This document shows positions 19,458-28,413 of a stretch of 64,000 nt of DNA, one piece after another. The stretch is from positions 2,480,001 through 2,544,000 of the forward strand of contig NZ_CP194857.1 in the NCBI RefSeq assembly GCF_051020515.1, written 5' to 3'. Source of the DNA: CALKWS01 sp051020515. GTDB taxonomy: Bacteria > Actinomycetota > Actinomycetes > Actinomycetales > Beutenbergiaceae. Made by a program: the position numbers and the translations under genes. Below the pieces are notes generated by a model that was not told where the DNA came from, made no database searches, and was given only the letters and a program-made list of their open reading frames with translations. Within the stretch, counting starts at the first letter, position 1, and every line of letters begins with the position of its first letter.

Positions 19458-20456
19458 GTGGATGTGGACGCCTTCGTCGCCCTGAACGCACCTCGCTGGG
19501 CGCGGCTGCGGGCACTACTGCGCCGGCGCAGGCTCACCGGTGCCGAGGTCGATGAGTTGGTCACCCACTACCAGACCACCGCGACGCATCTGTCCCAACT
19601 TCGCTCCAGCGCCCCGGACCCGGCGCTGATCTCCCGGCTGTCCACCCTGCTGGCGCGGGCTCGCGGGGTGATCGGTGGGTCCCACGAGTTGTCGCCGGCC
19701 GATGTGGTGCGGTTCGTGGCGATCTCCCTGCCCGCCGCGTTCTACCGGGTGCGGTGGTGGACGCTGGCCGCCGGGGCGGTGTTCATCGGCCTGGGGCTCG
19801 TCCAGGCCTGGTGGCTGCTCACGGTGCCGGAGGCGATGGCGCAGGTCGGGACCCCGAGCATGCGGCGCACGTACGCCGAGGAGGCGTTCGCCGCCTACTA
19901 CTCCAACTACCCGGCCCCGGACTTCGCCGCCCAGGTGTGGACCAACAACGCCTGGATCAGTGCCCAGGCGATCGGGTTGGGTGTCACCGGGATATTCCCG
20001 GCCTATGTGCTGGTGGTCAATGCGCTGAACGTGGGTGTGGCCGGAGCGATCATGGCCGAGCACGACGGTCTCGGGGAGTTCTTCGGGCTGATCCTGCCGC
20101 ACGGCCTGATGATGGAACTGACGGCGGTGTTCGTCGCCGTGGGAACCGGGCTGAAATTGTTCTGGAGCTGGGTCGCCCCGGGCCAGCGAACCCGCGCGCG
20201 TGCCCTGGTCGAGGAGGGCCGGGCGCTGATCACGGTGGTGATCGGCCTGGTCGTGGTGATGGGGGTGAGCGGCGTCGTGGAGGGGTTCGTGACGCCTTCG
20301 GGCCTGCCCGGTGGAGTCAAGATCACCATCGGTGCGGTGGTGCTGGCCGCCTACTGGGCCTATACCTTCGCCCTGGGCCGGCGCGCGGTGGCCGATGGGG
20401 AGACCGGGGACATGCGCGCCGAACTCGTCGAGGACACCGTCGCCACCGTGGGGTGA
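19458..20456 (+). CDS. SpoIIM-like (stage II sporulation M/DUF95) membrane protein
   Basis: 332 residues from GTG 19458; ATG 19437 is possible but overlaps the start codon of the divergent RDD gene. A soluble N-terminal helix region is followed by several membrane segments with the family stretch NNAWISAQAIGLGVTGIFPAYVLVVNALNVGVAGAIMAEHDGLGEFFGLILPHGLMMELTAVF in pieces along residues 165-235. Actinobacteria commonly keep this gene with RDD, DUF58 and MoxR. No sporulation role is implied; its function is unknown but probably envelope-related. Confidence 0.85.
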   Translation: MDVDAFVALNAPRWARLRALLRRRRLTGAEVDELVTHYQTTATHLSQLRSSAPDPALISRLSTLLARARGVIGGSHELSPADVVRFVAISLPAAFYRVRWWTLAAGAVFIGLGLVQAWWLLTVPEAMAQVGTPSMRRTYAEEAFAAYYSNYPAPDFAAQVWTNNAWISAQAIGLGVTGIFPAYVLVVNALNVGVAGAIMAEHDGLGEFFGLILPHGLMMELTAVFVAVGTGLKLFWSWVAPGQRTRARALVEEGRALITVVIGLVVVMGVSGVVEGFVTPSGLPGGVKITIGAVVLAAYWAYTFALGRRAVADGETGDMRAELVEDTVATVG

Positions 20457-20481
20457 GGCAGCGGCCGACGGCGCCGGACGC

Positions 20482-21776
20482 TCACAGTTTCCCGGCTGCC
20501 TTCAGCGCCAGGTAGGTGTCGGCCAGGGCCGGCGGGAGGTCCTCCGGGGCGCGACGCACCACCTGGGCACCGGTGCGCTGGAGACGCTGGGCGAGGGCGC
20601 CGCGTTCCAGTTCGGCGCGCTCGGCCGCGGCCGCATCGAAGAGTTCGGCCGTGCTTTCCCGGCTCCGGCGCATCCGCTGGGCCACCGGGTCCTCGGCTGA
20701 CGCCAGCACCACCTGGTGGTCGCGCGCCACCGCCGCCACCACCGAGACCAGCCCGGACTCGATCGCGCCCGGCTCCAGCCCGGTCAGGATCACCACCAGG
20801 GCCCGCTGGCTGAGGCGGTCCCGGATCTCCTGGGCCACCACCGCCCAGTCCGGCTCCACCAGTTCGGGGGTGAGCGTGGCGAGCTCCTGCGCCAGAGCGG
20901 ACATCAGCGCCGGGCCCTCGACACCGCGCACCCTGGTGTGCACCGTCCGGTCCATCGCGACCAGGTCTACCCGGTCCCCGGCCTTGGCGGCCAGGGCCGC
21001 CAGCAGCAGCGTCGCCTCGATACCGGCCTCCAGGCGGGGCGCCTCGCCCAGACGGGCAGCGGACAGACGGGAGGTGTCCAGCACGATCAGGACCCTCCGG
21101 TCCCGTTCCGGCCGCCAGGTGCGCACCACCACCTCGGCCCGGCGGGCGCTGGCGCGCCAGTCGATGGCACGCACGTCGTCGCCGATCACGTACTCCCGCA
21201 GGGAGTCGAACTCGGTGCCCTGCCCGCGGACGTTCACGGCGGCGCGCCCGTCCATCTCGCGCAGCCGGGCCAGGCGGGAGGGGAGGTGGCGGCGCGCGGA
21301 GAACTCCGGCAGCACCCGCAACAACCCGGGTACGTCGGTACTGCGCTGACGGGCCGCCAGCCCGAACGGACCGTAGGAGCGCACGGTCACCGCGGCGGCG
21401 CTCATGTCGCCGCGTCGCCATGGGCGCAGCGTGGTGCGGATGCGCCGCACCTGGTCGGCGCCGAGGGTGAGGCGGTGCCGGTTGGTGCCGGTGCCGGCGC
21501 TGGGCTGCCAGGCGTCGCGCACCAGGGCGCGCAGGGTGCGGGGGGAGGTGTTGTGCAGGCGCAACCGGCTGGCTGTCTCCTCGGTGTGACGCACCGTGGG
21601 GATCGGCGCGCCCGTTCGATCCGGACGTCGCGCACCGGTGCGGCCAGTGCCAGATCGGAGCCGACCAGGGCGGCCACCAGCACCAGCCAGGTGGCCACGG
21701 TGAGCCAGCTCGGCAGCAGCAGCACCGGGATCAGGCCCAGAGCCAGCAGGCCCACCGCCCGGCCGGTGAGCACCAT
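20482..21776 (-). CDS. DUF58-family protein with von Willebrand-like domain, reading frame broken once
   Basis: The N-terminal two-helix anchor (residues 1-45) is read in one frame and the rest in another. Adding one G/C in the G4 at 21598-21601 joins IERARRSP to TVRHTEETASRL, giving about 431 residues. The DUF58 signature DDVRAIDWRASARR and the strand VLIVLDTSR of the vWA-like domain are clear. ATG 21776 shares one base with the MoxR stop (TGATG), so translation is coupled. MoxR-DUF58 pairs act in membrane-linked assembly or metal insertion. A true null in such a conserved operon is unlikely. Confidence 0.85.
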
Positions 21777-22912
21777 CAGCGCGGGACCGGGACCGAAGCC
21801 AGGACCCCGTCCAAGACCGACTCGGCGCTGATTCCCTCCAGTTCGGACTCAGCACGCAGTTGCACCCGGTGCCGCAGCGTGGCGTGCGCCAGTGCCTTGA
21901 CGTCATCGGGGGTAACGTAGTCGCGCCCGGACAGCCACGCCCAGGCCCGAGAGGTGGCCAGCAGGGCGGTCGCCCCCCGCGGGGACACCCCGAGCGACAG
22001 GGACGGTGAAGTGCGGGTGGCCCGGCACAGGTCCACGATGTAGCCGAGCACCTCCGGACCGACCTGCACCGCGCGGGTCTGTTCCCGCGCCTTCGTCAGG
22101 GACTCGCCATCGGCCACCGCCCGCACGCCCGCGGCGGCCAGGTCGCGGGGATCGAAGTCGTGCGCGTGCCGGAACAGCACCTCCACCTCCTCGGCCCGCT
22201 CGGGCAACGGCAGCAGCAGTTTCAGCAGGAACCGGTCCAGTTGCGCCTCCGGCAGCGGGTAGGTGCCCTCGTACTCCACCGGGTTCTGGGTGGCGATCAC
22301 CATGAAGGGTTCGGGCAGAACCCGCGCTTGCCCGTCCACCGTTACCTGGCGTTCCTCCATCGCTTCCAGTAGCGCGGCCTGGGTCTTGGGCGGCGTACGG
22401 TTGATCTCATCGGCGAGGAGCAGATTGGTGAAGACCGGTCCGGCGCGGAAGGAGAACTCCGCCGTGCGAGCGTCGTAGACCAGCGACCCGGTGATGTCAC
22501 CCGGCATCAGGTCCGGTGTGAACTGCACGCGCTTCATCTCCAGGTCCAGGCTTGCCCCCAGGGTGCGCACCAGCAGGGTCTTGGCCACCCCCGGCACGCC
22601 TTCGAGCAGGACGTGCCCGCGGCACAGCAGCCCGATCACCAGCCCGGTGACGGTCGCGTCCTGGCCGACCACGGCCTTGCCGACCTCGCTGCGCAGGGAC
22701 GCCAGTGCCGTCCGGGCCGCAGAGTCCTGCCCGGACTGCCCGGCCCGGCCGAACGGTGCGGATGGCGCGGCCGGTGCGGGCTGGTCGGGAGGAGGGGGTG
22801 GCCCGGCTGGCCCGGGCCCGGCTGGTGCGGGCGGGACGGAGGCCTGGCCGGCCGGGGGAGGTGGACCCGCCGGTTGGTGCCCGCCCGGGAGGTAGGGGTC
22901 CGGGTTGGTCAT
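21776..22912 (-). CDS. MoxR-family AAA+ ATPase
   Basis: 378 residues. A proline/glycine-rich N-terminal tail of about 70 residues precedes the AAA+ domain with Walker A GVPGVAKT, Walker B LLLADEINR, sensor 1 MVIATQNPVE and the LPEAQLDRFLL arginine-finger region. MoxR ATPases act as chaperones that remodel partner proteins, commonly the vWA/DUF58 protein encoded next to them. Start ATG 22912 overlaps the DUF4350 stop by four bases; the stop overlaps the DUF58 start. Confidence 0.92.
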   Translation of the reverse strand: MTNPDPYLPGGHQPAGPPPPAGQASVPPAPAGPGPAGPPPPPDQPAPAAPSAPFGRAGQSGQDSAARTALASLRSEVGKAVVGQDATVTGLVIGLLCRGHVLLEGVPGVAKTLLVRTLGASLDLEMKRVQFTPDLMPGDITGSLVYDARTAEFSFRAGPVFTNLLLADEINRTPPKTQAALLEAMEERQVTVDGQARVLPEPFMVIATQNPVEYEGTYPLPEAQLDRFLLKLLLPLPERAEEVEVLFRHAHDFDPRDLAAAGVRAVADGESLTKAREQTRAVQVGPEVLGYIVDLCRATRTSPSLSLGVSPRGATALLATSRAWAWLSGRDYVTPDDVKALAHATLRHRVQLRAESELEGISAESVLDGVLASVPVPR

Positions 22913-24027
22913 CGTCGATGAACCTCGCTCTCCATGGTGTCCAGTGCCTCGGCCAGTGCGGCCAGGGATGCTTCGTCGTGCGGTGGTGGTCCGTAGAGCA
23001 CCGAGTCGATCTGGTCGGGGGTGCGTCCGGTGGCCCGCGAGATTGTCAGGACCACGTCATCACGCTGAGCCCACCTGGCCAGCCCGAGTTTCCCGGAGAC
23101 CCGGGCCACGGTACCGGCCCGAAGGGCGGTTCCGGCGTGGGCATGGGTCTTGTTGCGCCGGTACAGGCGGCCACGGCCCCGGGTGGTCTCGGCGGCCCGG
23201 ACCGCCACCGGCAACGGTTCGCTGATCACCGGACCCAGCCGGCGCCCGCGCCAGAGGATCAGCGCCAGCGCCAACACCGCGTACATCGCCAGCATCGGTG
23301 GGCGCAGCAGCGGCAGCATGGTGGCCGCAGCCAGATCCTCCTCACCGAAGTCGTCGCCCGGGGACGGCACGTACCAGGTCAGGTGCGGGTAGTGGCCCAG
23401 GGAGCGCAGCACCAATGCGGCGTTGCCGTGCTCGGCCAAGGCGTCGTTGCGCAGGATCTCCGGGGTGCTGAGCACCCGCCAGGTTGCTCCGTCCTGGATC
23501 CAGGCGGCGTACCTGCCGGTCTCGGGAGTGTCCCCGAAGCACAGCTCCACGCCGTCGCCACCGGTGACCTGCGGGCCACCGGCGCCGATGCGATCTGCGG
23601 CCCGGGCGTGCTCGTCCCCGCACTGGGCCTCATGCACGTCCCGGGTGCCACCGGCGTGGTGGCCGACCCGCTCGGTAAGCCGGTCGATCTGCGGACCGGT
23701 CCCGGCCAGCACCACGTCCCCGGGGGCCTGGGCCAGGGCCTCCTGCTGCTCGGGACGCAGCCGGTGGGCGTTCACGATCAGCAGGGTGCCGTCCTCGCGG
23801 GCATCGGCCAACGCCGCCGACGTGGTGCGCACGTACCGGACGTGCACCCCCTGGTCGCCGAGGATCTGGGCAGCGGCCCGCGCCCCATCGGCATTCGGGT
23901 TGTTCGGGGCGTAGGCCACCGAGGAGGACGCCGAGGGGCTGATCCAGGCCAGTGCGGCAATCAGGGTGATGGCACCGGCAATGCCGAGACCCCAGGTCAG
24001 GCCGGTGCGGGTCCGGCTCGTTCTCAC
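22909..24027 (-). CDS. DUF4350-family membrane protein
   Basis: 372 residues. An N-terminal helix (GLGIAGAITLIAALAWIS) is followed by an extracytoplasmic domain with the opening SSVAYAPNNPNADGARAAAQIL, typical of DUF4350, a second helix MLAMYAVLALALILWRGRRLGPV near residue 255, and a cytoplasmic tail. Overlaps of four bases with both neighbours show it belongs to the DUF4129-DUF4350-MoxR-DUF58 operon. Function unknown. Confidence 0.87.
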   Translation of the reverse strand: MRTSRTRTGLTWGLGIAGAITLIAALAWISPSASSSVAYAPNNPNADGARAAAQILGDQGVHVRYVRTTSAALADAREDGTLLIVNAHRLRPEQQEALAQAPGDVVLAGTGPQIDRLTERVGHHAGGTRDVHEAQCGDEHARAADRIGAGGPQVTGGDGVELCFGDTPETGRYAAWIQDGATWRVLSTPEILRNDALAEHGNAALVLRSLGHYPHLTWYVPSPGDDFGEEDLAAATMLPLLRPPMLAMYAVLALALILWRGRRLGPVISEPLPVAVRAAETTRGRGRLYRRNKTHAHAGTALRAGTVARVSGKLGLARWAQRDDVVLTISRATGRTPDQIDSVLYGPPPHDEASLAALAEALDTMESEVHRR

Positions 24028-24704
24028 CGGACCACCGACCAGCCCCGGTCGGGACCGGCGCCGGAGGACCGCTCCGGGCGGGTGCGGGCGATCCGCTCAT
24101 CCAGGTCCCGCAGCCAGGCGTCCTGCTCGGAGCCGGGCACGGCCGAGCCGTAGCGGACAGCGTCGAAGAGCTCTCCGGCGGCACGCAACGCTCCGGCCTG
24201 GTCGCCGAAGGCGGCGCCGGCCTGCTCGGCGGCCTCGTGCGCGGTGCGCCCCAGCCGGTCGGTCAGGATGTCCCGCTCGTCCAACCCGCGCACCACGGCG
24301 CGGAAGCGTTCCAGTACTGCGAGCGCGTAGTCACCCCGCTCCGATGCCGCGGCCGCAGCCGTCCGGAGCGCATCGGCGCTGCGTTCGTCGTCGTCGAGCA
24401 CCTGGGTGCTGGGGCCGGTGACGCGGCGCAACTGACGCCGTCGGACGGGCCCGCCGAGCACCATCGCGACCGCAACCACCGCAGCCACCAGCACCAGCAC
24501 CAGGACCGGCATCAGCACCGCGCCGGCCCCGCCCAGGTTCAGCAGGGCCTCCCAGCGTTCCGCGAGCCACTCCAGGATCCGGTCGAGCACGCCCGGTCCC
24601 TGGTCGTACACGGACTTGGCCAACTCCTCCTCGGCCCAGCGCCGGGCCTCCTGCTCGGAGGGGTCAAGAGGTGGCCCCATCGGCCGGAGGGCAGGGCGCA
24701 TCAA
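24024..24704 (-). CDS. DUF4129-family membrane protein
   Basis: 226 residues. A short soluble start (PLDPSEQEARRWAEEELAKSVYD) leads to one strong helix (AVLMPVLVLVLVAAVVAVAMVLGG) and a helical cytoplasmic domain with ERFRAVVRGLDERDIL and the C-terminal FDAVRYGSAVPGSEQDAWL that mark DUF4129. ATGA overlaps with the genes on both sides indicate one translationally coupled operon. Role unknown, probably envelope-associated with MoxR. Confidence 0.86.
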   Translation of the reverse strand: MMRPALRPMGPPLDPSEQEARRWAEEELAKSVYDQGPGVLDRILEWLAERWEALLNLGGAGAVLMPVLVLVLVAAVVAVAMVLGGPVRRRQLRRVTGPSTQVLDDDERSADALRTAAAAASERGDYALAVLERFRAVVRGLDERDILTDRLGRTAHEAAEQAGAAFGDQAGALRAAGELFDAVRYGSAVPGSEQDAWLRDLDERIARTRPERSSGAGPDRGWSVVR

Positions 24705-25921
24705 GACTCCTGAGCCGCCCGCGCCAGTTCCACATCCAGCCCTTCGGTGCGGATCCGCATGTCGATGTACAGCAGCGCCACCACGGCCGCCAGCACCGGC
24801 GTGGTCAGCCAGTTCGCCACCACGCCGCCCAGGATGCTCAGGCCGAACGCGACCGGGCCGCCTTCGAAGATGTTGCCGACCTGGTCGAACGGCCAGGACA
24901 CGGCGAACCCCAGGATCGCCGCCAGGATGGTGGTGAGCAGGTAGATGCCCAGCACCCGCCAGAATGCGCGCCTGGCCAGTCCGAATCCGCGGCGCAGGGC
25001 GGTGCCGATGCCGGCTCGTTCAAGGATCAGGGCCGGGGTGGCCAGCACGGTGAAGGTCAGGACCGTGGCGGTCCCGCCCAGCATGATCGCCAGCATCGCC
25101 AACACCCCGAGCAGGATGACACCCGCGGACCCGCTGGGCAGGCTGAGGGCGAAGACGACCGCTCCCAGCACTATCACGCCCGCCACGAGCAGCCCCACGA
25201 CCACCGAGAGCACCAGCAGTCGCAGGATCTGGGGACGCACCGCCGCCCAGACCTGAGCCAGAGAGGTCCGGCGCCCGATCACCGACTGGCTCACCGCGTG
25301 GATGAGCAGCCCGGTCAGGATCGTGGTGCCCAGGAACGCCAGCAGTGCCGAGACCCCGCTGTTCAGGAGTATCGACGTGCCGGACTGGGCGAAGGAGTCG
25401 AGGAACGCTTCCGGGTCGGTGGCGGGGTCGATCTGACCGACCAGCCGGTTCATCTCCTCGTAGGAGGCGTAGGTGGTCACGCCCTGGAGGATGCCGAGGG
25501 CGAGCACCACGATCGCCGACAGGCCCAGCATCACCGGCAGGTTGGCCCGGATGGCTCGGAAGGCGCCGTCGTAGATCTCCCCCAGGCTCAGGGCCCGTAG
25601 CGGAATGATCCCGGGCTGGGCGACCGGGCCGGGGGGCAGCTGGGACCACTGGTCGCCGTGACCGTACTGGCCGTAGCCGCTGCCGGGCTCGGGGTGGTAA
25701 CCGCCGGGGGGTTGCTGGCCGTACCCGCTGCCGGGTTGCTGGCCGTAGCCGCCGGGGGGTTGCTGGCCGTACCCGCCGGGTTGCTGGCCGTACCCGCCGG
25801 GTTGCTGGCCGTACCCGGGCTGGGGTGAGCCATAACCACTCCCGGGTTGCTGGTCGGGGGTTTGCCCGCCCCCGGTCCCGGCTCCCCACGGGTCAGGTGT
25901 GTGCTCACCGCGGTCACTCAT
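24701..25921 (-). CDS. Multi-pass membrane protein with YGQQPGG repeats (glycerophosphoryl-diester-phosphodiesterase-membrane-domain-like)
   Basis: 406 residues from ATG 25921. Residues about 25-85 are Gly/Pro/Gln/Tyr-rich with repeated YGQQPGG units, then PLRALSLGEIYDGAFRAIRANLPVMLGLSAIVVLALG opens a domain with about six membrane segments. The latter resembles the membrane domain annotated with some glycerophosphodiester phosphodiesterases, without the catalytic domain. First gene of the minus-strand operon running to DUF58, divergent from mtrA. The low-complexity tail is probably cytoplasmic. Function unknown. Confidence 0.8.
   Translation of the reverse strand: MSDRGEHTPDPWGAGTGGGQTPDQQPGSGYGSPQPGYGQQPGGYGQQPGGYGQQPPGGYGQQPGSGYGQQPPGGYHPEPGSGYGQYGHGDQWSQLPPGPVAQPGIIPLRALSLGEIYDGAFRAIRANLPVMLGLSAIVVLALGILQGVTTYASYEEMNRLVGQIDPATDPEAFLDSFAQSGTSILLNSGVSALLAFLGTTILTGLLIHAVSQSVIGRRTSLAQVWAAVRPQILRLLVLSVVVGLLVAGVIVLGAVVFALSLPSGSAGVILLGVLAMLAIMLGGTATVLTFTVLATPALILERAGIGTALRRGFGLARRAFWRVLGIYLLTTILAAILGFAVSWPFDQVGNIFEGGPVAFGLSILGGVVANWLTTPVLAAVVALLYIDMRIRTEGLDVELARAAQES
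25711..25817. repeat. Tandem GTTGCTGGCCGTACCCG units (YGQQP-coding)
   Basis: Five near-identical units start at 25711, 25735, 25759, 25780 and 25801 with spacings of 24, 24, 21 and 21 bases. All spacings are multiples of three, so copy-number change would keep the frame. They encode the YGQQP(G)GG tail of the membrane protein on the minus strand. Confidence 0.85.
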
Positions 25922-26012
25922 CAGTGCGGATCTCTCCCTCGGATGACAATGAGGACATCTTTGCATGGACAACCAACAGCCGGATTCGGCCCCGGGGTGG
26001 GACACTAGGCGG

Positions 26013-26699
26013 ATGGAAGCACGCGTTCTGGTAGTAGATGACGACGCCGCGCTCGCGGAGATGATCAGCATCGTGCTGCACTCCGAGGGATTCACCACCG
26101 AGACCTGCGGCGACGGCGCCGCCGCCCTCGAGGCCTTCCGCACCACCCAGCCCGATCTGGTGCTGCTGGACCTGATGCTGCCGGGTGTGGACGGGATCGA
26201 GATCTGCCGCCGGATCCGCGAGGAGTCCGGGGTGCCGGTCGTGATGCTCACCGCCAAGAGCGACACCGCTGACGTGGTGCAGGGCCTGGAGGCCGGCGCG
26301 GACGACTACATCTCCAAACCCTTCAAGCCCAAGGAATTGGTGGCCCGGGTGCGCGCCCGGCTGCGCCGCCAGGACTCCGAGGGTTCGGAGCAACTGCCCA
26401 TCGGGGACCTGGTGATCGATGTGTCCGGGCACCGGGTGCTGCGCGGCACCGAGGTGATCAACCTGACCCCGCTGGAGTTCGACCTGCTGGTGGCGTTGGC
26501 CCGCAAGCCGTGGCAGGTCTTCTCCCGCGAGGTGCTGCTGGAGCAGGTCTGGGGTTACCGGCACCAGGCCGACACCCGGCTGGTGAACGTCCACGTGCAG
26601 CGTCTGCGGGCGAAGGTGGAGAACGACCCCGAACGGCCCGAGGTGGTCGTGACCGTACGCGGCGTCGGGTACCGGGCGGGAGCACCGTCGTCCTCCTGA
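26013..26699 (+). CDS. mtrA: Response regulator MtrA
   Basis: 228 residues from ATG 26013. The receiver domain has the acidic pocket VVDDD, phospho-acceptor Asp53 (LLDLMLPG), the conserved TAKSD threonine and lysine in SKPFKPKE. The winged-helix output domain has VINLTPLEFDLLVALA and the recognition part ADTRLVNVHVQRLRAKVE. It is followed at once by mtrB and lpqB. MtrA is an essential actinobacterial OmpR-type regulator of cell division and envelope genes. Confidence 0.95.
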   Translation: MEARVLVVDDDAALAEMISIVLHSEGFTTETCGDGAAALEAFRTTQPDLVLLDLMLPGVDGIEICRRIREESGVPVVMLTAKSDTADVVQGLEAGADDYISKPFKPKELVARVRARLRRQDSEGSEQLPIGDLVIDVSGHRVLRGTEVINLTPLEFDLLVALARKPWQVFSREVLLEQVWGYRHQADTRLVNVHVQRLRAKVENDPERPEVVVTVRGVGYRAGAPSSS

Positions 26700-26718
26700 C
26701 GGTGAGGTGAGTACGCAC

Positions 26719-28413
26719 ATGGCAGAACCCGCGTCCGGTTGGGAGCGAGTCCGGGACAGCCGGGTCCTCGGTCCGGCCCGGGCGCTGATCCGGGTGTGGC
26801 GCAGTTCGCTGTGGGTGCGCGTGATGACCACCACCGTGGTGGTGGGGCTGGTGGCCGTGGGAGCGCTGGGCGCGTTGTTGTCCGGCCAGGTCCGCGACGG
26901 GCTGTTCGAGGAACGGCGCGACCAGATCCTGGCCGATGCGGCCGCCCGTACCGAGGCCGCCCAGGAGCGGTTCGACTCCCAGATCGCCTCCAACGAACAA
27001 GACGTGCAGGATGTGGCGCTCGACGTCGTGCGGTCACTTCAGGAGGGTTCGGTCGGCAATGCCGGGGTGCTCCTGATGCGCGGCCCGGAGGCGGAGGGTC
27101 CCACCGATCTGCTGCTGCCCGTGACGGACGGGGCTCTGGCAGAGCTGATCGAGCCCGAACTGCGCGAGGCGGTACGGGCCGAGTCCTTCCAGCAGTGGCA
27201 GTCCGTCTCCCTGCCCGCGGCCGTGGAAGCCGGGCCCACCCCTGGTATCGCGGTGGGCTCCACGGTGACGCTTCCCATCGTGGGGGAGCACGAGATCTAC
27301 TTCATCTACTCCCTGGCCACCGAGGCCCAGACCCTGGAGGTGCTCCAGCAGGTGCTGGTGGTGGGGGCGGTGAGCCTGATCCTGCTGCTGGTCGCGATGG
27401 CCTGGTACCTGGCCCGCCAGGTACTGGACCCGGTGCGGGTTGCCGCGCGAACCGCCAGCCGGCTCGCGGACGGGCGCCTCGACGAACGCATGCCGGTGCG
27501 GGGTGGTGACGAGCTGGGTGTGCTGGGCAGCGCCTTCAACGACATGGCCCAGAGCCTGCAGGACCAGATCGAGCGGTTGGCCGAGTTGTCCCGGATGCAG
27601 CAGCGGTTCGTCTCCGACGTCTCCCACGAGTTGCGCACCCCGCTGACCACGATCCGGATGGCCGCCGAGGTACTGCACGCCGAGCGTGACTCCTTCGATC
27701 CCGTGCAGGCCCGGTCCGCGGAGTTGCTGGCCACCCAGGTGGACCGGTTCGAGTCGCTCCTGGCCGACCTGCTGGAGATCTCCCGGTTCGACGCGGGCTC
27801 GGCGGTGCTGGACGTGGAGGAGGTCGACGTTTACCGGGTGGTCGAACGGGTGGTCGAGGAGACCGCCCCATTGGCCGACGGGCATGGATCGGAACTGAAA
27901 CTCAGCGCACCGGAGGGCAACTGCGCCGCCGACATCGACCCACGGCGGGTGGAGCGGATCCTGCGCAACCTGCTCGTGAACGCGATCGAGCACGGGGAGG
28001 GTGGTCCCATCGAGGTACAGGTCGGGGCGAACGAGGCCGCGGTTTCGGTGACGGTGCGCGATCACGGCATCGGGATGACCGCGCCGGAGGCGAAGCGGTT
28101 GTTCGACAGGTTCTGGCGTGCGGACCCGGCCCGCACCCGCACCCTGGGCGGCACCGGCCTCGGTCTGGCGATCTCGCAGGAGGACGCCCGGTTGCACGGA
28201 GGCACCCTGGAGGCCTGGGGAATTCCCGGTGATGGTGCCAACTTCCGGCTCACCGTGCCGCGCCGGGCCGGTTTGACCGTGACCGAACACCCCCTCGCGC
28301 TCGTACCCGAGCGCCCGGAGGTGCCGGTCAGCCCACGGCACGAGCCCGAGGACCCGGCCGGCCCCGCGACCGTGCCGCGCCTGGCCGACCACGACCTGGA
28401 GATGGGCCGATGA
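26719..28413 (+). CDS. mtrB: Sensor histidine kinase MtrB
   Basis: 564 residues from ATG 26719, which has GAGGTGAG about eight bases upstream; GTG 26707 is in frame. Membrane helices at about residues 38-60 and 212-234 flank an extracytoplasmic sensor domain. HAMP, dimerisation/phospho-acceptor box (SDVSHELRTPLTTIR) and HATPase boxes (NLLVNAIEHG, DHGIGM, GGTGLGLAIS) follow. It phosphorylates MtrA. The stop overlaps the lpqB start by ATGA, the arrangement expected for MtrAB-LpqB. Confidence 0.95.
   Translation: MAEPASGWERVRDSRVLGPARALIRVWRSSLWVRVMTTTVVVGLVAVGALGALLSGQVRDGLFEERRDQILADAAARTEAAQERFDSQIASNEQDVQDVALDVVRSLQEGSVGNAGVLLMRGPEAEGPTDLLLPVTDGALAELIEPELREAVRAESFQQWQSVSLPAAVEAGPTPGIAVGSTVTLPIVGEHEIYFIYSLATEAQTLEVLQQVLVVGAVSLILLLVAMAWYLARQVLDPVRVAARTASRLADGRLDERMPVRGGDELGVLGSAFNDMAQSLQDQIERLAELSRMQQRFVSDVSHELRTPLTTIRMAAEVLHAERDSFDPVQARSAELLATQVDRFESLLADLLEISRFDAGSAVLDVEEVDVYRVVERVVEETAPLADGHGSELKLSAPEGNCAADIDPRRVERILRNLLVNAIEHGEGGPIEVQVGANEAAVSVTVRDHGIGMTAPEAKRLFDRFWRADPARTRTLGGTGLGLAISQEDARLHGGTLEAWGIPGDGANFRLTVPRRAGLTVTEHPLALVPERPEVPVSPRHEPEDPAGPATVPRLADHDLEMGR

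Noticed and set aside
25711..25817. Regular repeats as a CRISPR array
   Set aside because: Spacing is 21-24 bases with no unique spacers, and the units encode YGQQP repeats inside a gene.
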